Both the position numbers and the translations under genes were made by a program. Positions 58,587 to 64,000 of a DNA stretch of 64,000 bases are shown here, one piece after another; positions within the stretch are counted from its first letter, which is position 1; each line of letters opens with the position of its first letter. The DNA comes from Actinomadura nitritigenes (GTDB lineage Bacteria; Actinomycetota; Actinomycetes; Streptosporangiales; Streptosporangiaceae). The notes beneath the pieces were generated by a model. It made no database searches. It was not told where the DNA came from and worked only from the letters and a program-made list of their open reading frames with translations. The stretch lies in assembly GCF_017573545.1 (NCBI RefSeq), contig NZ_JAGEOK010000009.1, forward strand, positions 186,001 to 250,000, given 5' to 3'.

Positions 58587-60100
58587 GTGGCGCCTCCCGA
58601 CGGGAACACGGCGTGCGTGTAGGTCTGCGGGTTCAGCAGCTCGGCGGCGGCGCGCTCGCACAGCGCGTACAGCGGGCCGCCCGCGGCGGTGTAGGCGAGG
58701 CTGAGGACGACGAGCGCGGCGCTCCCGGCGACCATCGCGGCGGGCAGCCGCGCAGCGCGCGCGCCTTGCGGGAAGTCGTCCGGCGGGGCGCTCCAGAACG
58801 CCTGGTTCCACACCTTCACCAGCGAGTACAGGGTGAGCAGGCTCGTCACCACGGCGCCCGCGACGAGGACGTCCACCAGCGGCCCGCCCTGCGCGAGGCC
58901 CGCCCGCAGCAGCCCGAGCTTGCCGAGGAACCCCGACAGCGGCGGGATCCCGCCGAGGTTCATCGCCGGGACGAAGAACAGCACGCCGACCAGCGGCGCG
59001 GTGCGCGCGAGCCCGCCGAGCCGGGCCAGCGACGTCGTGCCGCCGCGCCGGTCGATCAGCCCGGCGACCAGGAACAGGGTCGTCTGGATCGTGATGTGGT
59101 GCAGGACGTAGAAGACGGTCGCGGCGAGTCCCGCCGCCGAGTCCAGCGCCACCCCGAAGACCATGTAGCCGATATGGCTCACCAGCGTGAACGACAGCAG
59201 CCGCCGCACGTCGATCTGCACCATCGCGCCGAGCACCCCGGCGAGCATGCTCAGCAGCGCCGCGGCCAGCAGCACCCGGCGCAGGTGGCCGCCCGGGAAC
59301 AGCAGCGTCTCGGCCCGGATCACCCCGTACACGCCGATCTTGGTGAGCAGGCCGGCGAACACGGCGCTGACCGGGGTCGGCGCGGACGGGTAGGAGTCGG
59401 GCAGCCACATCGACAGCGGGAACACCGCCGCCTTCACCGCGAACGCGGTCAGCAGCGTCACCTCGGCGATCCGGGCGACCGGGCCGGGCAGCTCGGCGAT
59501 CCGCCAGGACAGCTGCGCCATGTCGACGGTGCCCGTCGCCGCGTACAGCACGGCGATGGCGACGAGGAACAGCATCGACGACAGCAGGGCGACGATGATG
59601 TAGGTCGTCCCGGCGCGGACGCGGGCCATGGTGCCGCCGAGCGTCACCAGCACGTAGCTGGCCATCAGCATCATCTCGAACCCGACGAACATGTTGAACA
59701 GGTCGCCGGCGAGGAACGCGTCGCAGACCCCGGCGGTCAGCAGCAGGTAGGACGGGTGGAACACCGACAGCGGCGTCTCCCGGTGGCGTTCGGCGACGTC
59801 CTGCCCGAACGCGTACACCAGCACGCACAGGGTGACGGCGGACGACACGGCGAGCATCACCGCCGACAGCCGGTCCGCGACCAGCGTGATGCCGACCGGC
59901 GCGGGCCAGCCGCCGAGCCGCACGGCCTGCGGGCCGTACCGGTCGGCGCGGACCAGCAGCGCGACCGCGACGCCGAGCACCGCGGCGAGCGCGGCGATGC
60001 TGATCGCGCGTTTCAGCAGCGGGCGCCGCGGCCCGATGAGGATCTTGACGCCGGCGGCGAGGACGGGCAGCAGCACCGGCAGCGGGACGAGCGCGTTCAC
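58583..60100 (-). CDS. mnhD: Na+/H+ antiporter subunit D (MnhD/MrpD)
   Basis: This 505-residue protein is a NuoN/MrpD-type channel with about 14 helices. It has LLTAGVCDAFLAGDLFNMFVGFEMMLMASY, of which the segment GDLFNMFVGFEMM carries the conserved Glu on TM5, and the conserved Lys on TM7 in LTAFAVKAAVFPLSMWLPD. ATG 60100 overlaps the MnhC stop (ATGA). With MnhA it drives ion translocation. Confidence 0.95.
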   Translation of the reverse strand: MNALVPLPVLLPVLAAGVKILIGPRRPLLKRAISIAALAAVLGVAVALLVRADRYGPQAVRLGGWPAPVGITLVADRLSAVMLAVSSAVTLCVLVYAFGQDVAERHRETPLSVFHPSYLLLTAGVCDAFLAGDLFNMFVGFEMMLMASYVLVTLGGTMARVRAGTTYIIVALLSSMLFLVAIAVLYAATGTVDMAQLSWRIAELPGPVARIAEVTLLTAFAVKAAVFPLSMWLPDSYPSAPTPVSAVFAGLLTKIGVYGVIRAETLLFPGGHLRRVLLAAALLSMLAGVLGAMVQIDVRRLLSFTLVSHIGYMVFGVALDSAAGLAATVFYVLHHITIQTTLFLVAGLIDRRGGTTSLARLGGLARTAPLVGVLFFVPAMNLGGIPPLSGFLGKLGLLRAGLAQGGPLVDVLVAGAVVTSLLTLYSLVKVWNQAFWSAPPDDFPQGARAARLPAAMVAGSAALVVLSLAYTAAGGPLYALCERAAAELLNPQTYTHAVFPSGGAT

Positions 60101-60654
60101 CGGCCGTCCCGCCCCGGCCGGTGCTCGCGGCGGCCATTGCGGCGGCCATTGCGGCGGGTGCCGCGCGGGACGTCGCGGGGGACGCCGCCGGGGAAGTCGC
60201 TGTCGGGCTCCTCGCGGGCGCCGAGCTCGGACGGGTCGGCGACGGCGCGCCGCTCGCGCTCGGCGCGCAGCCCGACGTCGTCCTCGCTCTCCCGGCGCAC
60301 GCGCAGGTCCTCGATGTCGTCGCGGACGTCGTCGTCGCCGCTGAGCCGCCCGTCGCGGTAGGCGATGGCCAGCACGAACGACGCCGACGCCAGCGAGATC
60401 ACGATCGCGGTGAGGATCATCGCCTGCGGCAGCGGGTCGCTGAGCGCGCGGTGCGGGCCGCCGTGCGGGCCGCGGCCGGTGAGGATCGGTGCGGCGCCGG
60501 CCGGGCCGCCCGACGTGAGGATCAGCAGGTTCACCCCGTTGCTGAGCACCAGCACCCCGACGACCAGCCGGGACAGGCTGCGCTCCAGCAGCAGCACGAC
60601 GCCGGCGGCGACGAGCGTCCCGCCGGTCGCGGCGAGCACCAGCGACGGGCTCAT
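60097..60654 (-). CDS. mnhC: Na+/H+ antiporter subunit C (MnhC/MrpC)
   Basis: This 185-residue protein is related to NuoK. It has three helices (LATGGTLVAAGVVLLLERSL, LVVGVLVLSNGVNLLILTSG, AMILTAIVISLASASFVLAI) and DPLPQAMILTAIVI, the MrpC hallmark. The C-terminal 75 residues are charged and longer than in typical 110-residue homologues. Its ATG overlaps the MnhA stop by one base (TGATG). Confidence 0.93.
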   Translation of the reverse strand: MSPSLVLAATGGTLVAAGVVLLLERSLSRLVVGVLVLSNGVNLLILTSGGPAGAAPILTGRGPHGGPHRALSDPLPQAMILTAIVISLASASFVLAIAYRDGRLSGDDDVRDDIEDLRVRRESEDDVGLRAERERRAVADPSELGAREEPDSDFPGGVPRDVPRGTRRNGRRNGRREHRPGRDGR

Positions 60655-63536
60655 CAGCCGGCCCCCTCGCCGGTGCGGCGCGCCCCGCTCCGCCGGTCGG
60701 CCTCGGCCTGCCGGTCGACCTCGGCGCCGAGCACGGTCAGCACGGTGAGGACGAGCCCGATGACGATCAGGTAGACGCCGATCTCGAACAGCAGCGACGT
60801 GGCCAGGTGGACGTGGCCGAGCAGCGGCAGGTGCGCGTCCACGGACGCGCTCTCCAGCACCGTGCCGCCCCAGGCCAGGCCGCCGAGCGCGGTCCCGGAC
60901 ACGGTGACCGCGCCCGCGCCGAGCAGCGCGCCCGGCGGAACGGGCGCCGCCTCCCGCAATTCGAACGGGCCGCCCGCGAGGTAGCGGACGGCGAGCGCGA
61001 GCCCCGCGACGATGCCGCCCGCGAACCCGCCGCCGGGCGCGGAGTGCGCGGTGAACAGCAGGAACAGCGAGTACAGCAGCACGGTGTGGAAGATCGTCCG
61101 GGCGACGACCTCGAACACGATGGAGCGCCGTTCGGCGGCGAGCGTGGATCCGGCCGCGAGCCAGCCGGCGGGCGGGGCCTCGTCCAGCGCGGTGATCTCC
61201 TCGACGCCCCACACGCCGGCGCCGGAGCCGGGCGGGGGCGGCGCCGACACCGGCCGCCGCGCGAAGACCATGCTGGTCACGCCGAGGGCGGCGAGCGCGA
61301 TGACGACGCTCTCGCCGAAGGTGTCCCAGGCGCGCAGGTCGACCAGCGTCAGCGCGACGATGTTGCCGCCGCCGGCCTCCCGGGCGGCGCCGGGGTAGGC
61401 GACGGAGACGGGCACGGCGTGGCGGGCCCGCGCCGCGAGCAGCGTGACGGCGGTCGCGGTGAGCCCGGCCAGCGCACCGACCGCCAGGTGGACGGTGCGC
61501 TGCGCGGGGGAGCGCGTCGAGAACCGGGCGGGCAGCCGCCGCAGCACCAGCACGAAGACGATCAGGCTCGCGGTCTCGACGAGGAACTGGGTGAGCGCCA
61601 GGTCGGGCGCGCCCTGCAGGACGAACAGCGTGGCGACCCCGAACCCGGACGCGCCGGACAGCACGACGGTCTGGCCCCGGTCGCGCGCCCGGATCGCGGC
61701 GGCCGCCGCGATGACGGTGAGCAGCGCGACGAGCGCCTGCGCGGGGGAGTCCCAGATCCGTTCGCCGAGCGGGTCCGGCCACGGCAGGCCCGTCACGACG
61801 GCGCCGCCCGCCAGGCCGACCGCGACGAGCAGGATGATCAGCAGGTAGTCGGGCAGCGACCCGCGCTGCACGGTCCCGGTGAGCTGCAGCGCGAACGTGC
61901 TGAGCCCGTGCATGAACCGCAGGTAGACCTGCTCCGGCTCGAAGAACTGCGGGACGCGCGCGATGCTGCGTCCCAGCGCGAACAGCGCGGCGCCCACCGC
62001 CAGCGACACCGCGGTGAGCAGCAGCGGCACGCCGAACCCGTGCCACGCCGACAGGTGGTAGCCGCCGTGCCGCGTCACCGGGAACGGCGCGGCCTCCCGG
62101 CCGATCGGCGCGTCCAGCCGCGCGGCGAGGAGCCCGACGACGACGCCCGCCGCCGCGAGCAGCACCACCGGCGCGAGCAGCAGGACCCCGGGACGGTGCA
62201 CTTCGCGCGGCGCGACGCCCTCCTTGCGCGCGAACGCGCCCCACAGGAACCGCAGGCTGTACGCGGCGGTCAGCGCGGACCCCACCGCGAGCAGGACGAG
62301 CAGTCCGGTGCCGCCGCCGAGGAACGCCTCGTACGCGGCCTCCTTCCCGGCGAACCCGAGCGTCGCCGGGACGCCCGCCATCGACGCCGCCGCCGCGATC
62401 GCCGCCCCGGACAGCACCGGCGTCTCGCGCCCGAGCCCGGACAGCTTCCGCAGGTCGCGCGTCCCGGTCGAGTGGTCGACCACCCCGACCGCGAGGAACA
62501 GCGCCGACTTGAACAGGGCGTGCGCGAGCAGGATCGTGAACCCCGCCAGCGCCGCGACCCGGTTCCCGGCGCCGACCAGCACGATCATGAAGCCGAGCTG
62601 GCTGACGGTCCCGTAGGCGAGCAGCAGCTTCAGGTCGTGCTCGCGCAGGGCCCGCCATCCGGCCAGCAGCATCGTCGCGATCCCGCAGCCCAGCACGACC
62701 GGCCGCCACCCGGCCGTCCCGGCGAACGCGGGCGCGAGCCGCGCCACGAGGAACACGCCCGCCTTCACCATCGCGGCGGCGTGCAGGAACGCGCTGACCG
62801 GCGTCGGCGCGGCCATCGCCCCCGGCAGCCACAGCCCGAACGGGACGATCGCCGACTTCGACAGCGCGCCGACGAGGATCAGCGCGACCGCCGCCGTCGC
62901 GGTGCCCCCGCCGGGCGGCGCCGCGACGATCGCCGACAGCCGGTCGGTGCCCGCCGCCTGCCCGAGCAGGAGGAGCCCGACCAGCATCGCCAGCCCGCCG
63001 AACGTGGTGATGACGATCGCCTGCGTCGCCGCGCGCCGCGCGATGCCGCGCTCCGCGTCGTACCCGATGAGCAGGTACGACAGGACGGTCGTCAGCTCCC
63101 AGAACACGTACAGCAGGACGAGGTCGTCGGCCAGGACCAGCCCGAGCATCGCGGCGCCGAACCCGACCAGCTCCCCGGCGAACGCGCCGAGCTTCGGCTC
63201 GGCGCCGGTGAAGTAGCGGCCGCAGTACAGCACGATCAGGGCGCCGACTCCGCCGATGATGACCATCATCATCCAGGTCAGCGGGTCGGAGCGCAGGAAC
63301 AGGTGCAGGCCGAGGCCGGGGATCCACGACCACGACTCGGTGCGCGGCGCGCCGCCGCGCAGCCACGGCCACGCCGCCCATCCGGCGGCCGCGGCGAGCA
63401 CCGCCGCCAGCGGCGGGAACGCGCCCCGCCCGAGGGCCCGCACGAGCACCGGCGCCGCCGCCGCGGCCGCGCAGTACGCGGCGAGCAACAGCAGCAATGA
63501 AGCCCCAGCAGGAGTGGACGGCGAACCGGCGGTCAC
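60654..63536 (-). CDS. mnhA: Na+/H+ antiporter subunit A fused to B (MnhA/MnhB)
   Basis: This 960-residue protein joins a NuoL-like MrpA domain (about 16 helices, with YVFWELTTVLSYLLIGYDAE, and AKSAIVPFGLWLPGAMAAPTP-like region around 245) to a C-terminal MnhB-type region (TIFHTVLLYSLFLLFTAHSA, GGGFAGGIVAGLALAVRYLA). The GTG start is at 63536. This fusion replaces separate A and B genes, as in many actinomycetes, so the operon of six genes supplies all seven subunits. It should form the main Na+/H+ exchange path for alkali and salt tolerance. It is the first gene of the operon. Confidence 0.94.
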   Translation of the reverse strand: MTAGSPSTPAGASLLLLLAAYCAAAAAAPVLVRALGRGAFPPLAAVLAAAAGWAAWPWLRGGAPRTESWSWIPGLGLHLFLRSDPLTWMMMVIIGGVGALIVLYCGRYFTGAEPKLGAFAGELVGFGAAMLGLVLADDLVLLYVFWELTTVLSYLLIGYDAERGIARRAATQAIVITTFGGLAMLVGLLLLGQAAGTDRLSAIVAAPPGGGTATAAVALILVGALSKSAIVPFGLWLPGAMAAPTPVSAFLHAAAMVKAGVFLVARLAPAFAGTAGWRPVVLGCGIATMLLAGWRALREHDLKLLLAYGTVSQLGFMIVLVGAGNRVAALAGFTILLAHALFKSALFLAVGVVDHSTGTRDLRKLSGLGRETPVLSGAAIAAAASMAGVPATLGFAGKEAAYEAFLGGGTGLLVLLAVGSALTAAYSLRFLWGAFARKEGVAPREVHRPGVLLLAPVVLLAAAGVVVGLLAARLDAPIGREAAPFPVTRHGGYHLSAWHGFGVPLLLTAVSLAVGAALFALGRSIARVPQFFEPEQVYLRFMHGLSTFALQLTGTVQRGSLPDYLLIILLVAVGLAGGAVVTGLPWPDPLGERIWDSPAQALVALLTVIAAAAAIRARDRGQTVVLSGASGFGVATLFVLQGAPDLALTQFLVETASLIVFVLVLRRLPARFSTRSPAQRTVHLAVGALAGLTATAVTLLAARARHAVPVSVAYPGAAREAGGGNIVALTLVDLRAWDTFGESVVIALAALGVTSMVFARRPVSAPPPPGSGAGVWGVEEITALDEAPPAGWLAAGSTLAAERRSIVFEVVARTIFHTVLLYSLFLLFTAHSAPGGGFAGGIVAGLALAVRYLAGGPFELREAAPVPPGALLGAGAVTVSGTALGGLAWGGTVLESASVDAHLPLLGHVHLATSLLFEIGVYLIVIGLVLTVLTVLGAEVDRQAEADRRSGARRTGEGAG

Positions 63537-63687
63537 GCATGGTGATCGGATCGTGCTGGACCGTCACACTAGTGCTCCGGGAAGGCGCCGCCACGCTCTC
63601 CGGCCCGCGGACACGATTGCTTTACCCGCACGTGCCGCCGGGGCCGCCGGGGCCGTCGGGTCGGGTGGCCGGGGTCAGGTGCCGGGG

Positions 63688-64000
63688 TCAGGTGCCGGGG
63701 TCGGGTAACGGCCCGGCGCCCGGCCCGGAGCCCGCGGAGGACAGCGGGACGCGCGCCGCGAACGGGACGCTCACCAGGGCGAACGCGGCGGCCAGCCCGA
63801 ACGCCGTCAGCCAGCCCGCGCGCCCGGAGCCCACGAGGATGAGGACGGCCGCGCTCGCCTGGCCGCCGAGCCCGCCGCCGACCCGCCGGACGGTGCTGTT
63901 CACCGAGGTCGAGACGCCCGCGTGCTCCCGGTCCGCCGTCACGTTGACGAGCGTGCCGCCGGCGCTGATCGTCAGCCCGGCACCGCAGCCGATCACGAAC
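63688..64000 (-). CDS. MFS transporter, C-terminal part (cut by window edge)
   Basis: The visible 104 codons encode the end of a 14-helix MFS exporter. They show MIGCGAGLTISAGGTLVNV, EHAGVSTSVNSTVRRVGGGLG and two last hydrophobic helices, ending in a Pro/Gly-rich tail. The 5' part lies beyond base 64000. A short degenerate repeat (CCGGGGTCAGGTG twice) follows the stop at 63667-63690. Probably a drug or metabolite exporter. Confidence 0.8.
   Translation of the reverse strand, partial: FVIGCGAGLTISAGGTLVNVTADREHAGVSTSVNSTVRRVGGGLGGQASAAVLILVGSGRAGWLTAFGLAAAFALVSVPFAARVPLSSAGSGPGAGPLPDPGT

Overview
The window is high-GC actinobacterial DNA. Nearly all codons end in G or C, gene starts are coupled by ATGA or GTGA overlaps, and the family content is typical of filamentous actinomycetes: SCO2521-SCO2523 homologues, an XRE regulator with DUF5753 plus DUF397, two S-adenosyl methyltransferases of the Methyltransf_19 type, CGNR, DUF2277 and DUF222-HNH proteins. 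A Streptomyces relative or a member of the Streptosporangiales (for example Actinomadura-like) fits. I cannot fix the genus from this alone. The window looks chromosomal.

Layout. 1-950: an eroded IS630 remnant. 951-6000: a metallo-beta-lactamase-fold protein, tRNA-Glu(TTC), a membrane metallophosphoesterase, a small zincin, an MFS exporter and a PspC protein. 6048-9170: an SCO2521-SCO2522-SCO2523 operon whose SCO2523 gene is frameshifted and whose first gene, apparently an SCO2525-like methyltransferase, was cut off by an IS5 insertion. 9171-15285: a low-GC scarred island. It holds IS5 debris, a 646-residue protein with an unrecognised N-terminal half and a methyltransferase C-terminus, a group II intron relic sitting inside an ISAs1 relic, and an orphan VirD4/TraG-like conjugation ATPase. 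15460-24585: housekeeping and metabolic genes (asd, esterase, PEP-mutase-like, MpaB-like, hydrolase with a CGNR regulator, VOC, methyltransferase). 24598-25521: an intact IS5/IS427-type element. 25546-29640: a DUF222-HNH protein, a remarkable nested palindromic element (26949-27122), a P450 and a methyltransferase.

30567-45054 is the most interesting part: one tightly coupled nine-gene operon on the minus strand. In transcription order it encodes a DUF4407 membrane protein with a long proline-rich N-terminus, a radical SAM protein, a coiled-coil protein, a double AAA+ ATPase of the CbxX/CfxQ type, a zinc-ribbon protein with a possible vWA-like domain, a TRAFAC-type GTPase, a GAP1-like GTPase-associated protein, an Hsp70/actin-fold protein and a second coiled-coil protein. 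This composition resembles the GTPase and NTPase-chaperone conflict systems inferred bioinformatically for multicellular bacteria. A role in defence is inference.

45055-64000: an SDR gene under a double palindromic operator; a PepSY protein divergent from a response regulator and histidine kinase; a gluconate-type permease with a FadR-type regulator and a nitroreductase; the XRE-DUF397-methyltransferase cassette; a TetR regulator convergent with a DHA2 exporter; and a complete six-gene Mrp-type Na+/H+ antiporter operon (57401-63536, minus strand). A truncated MFS gene runs off the right edge.
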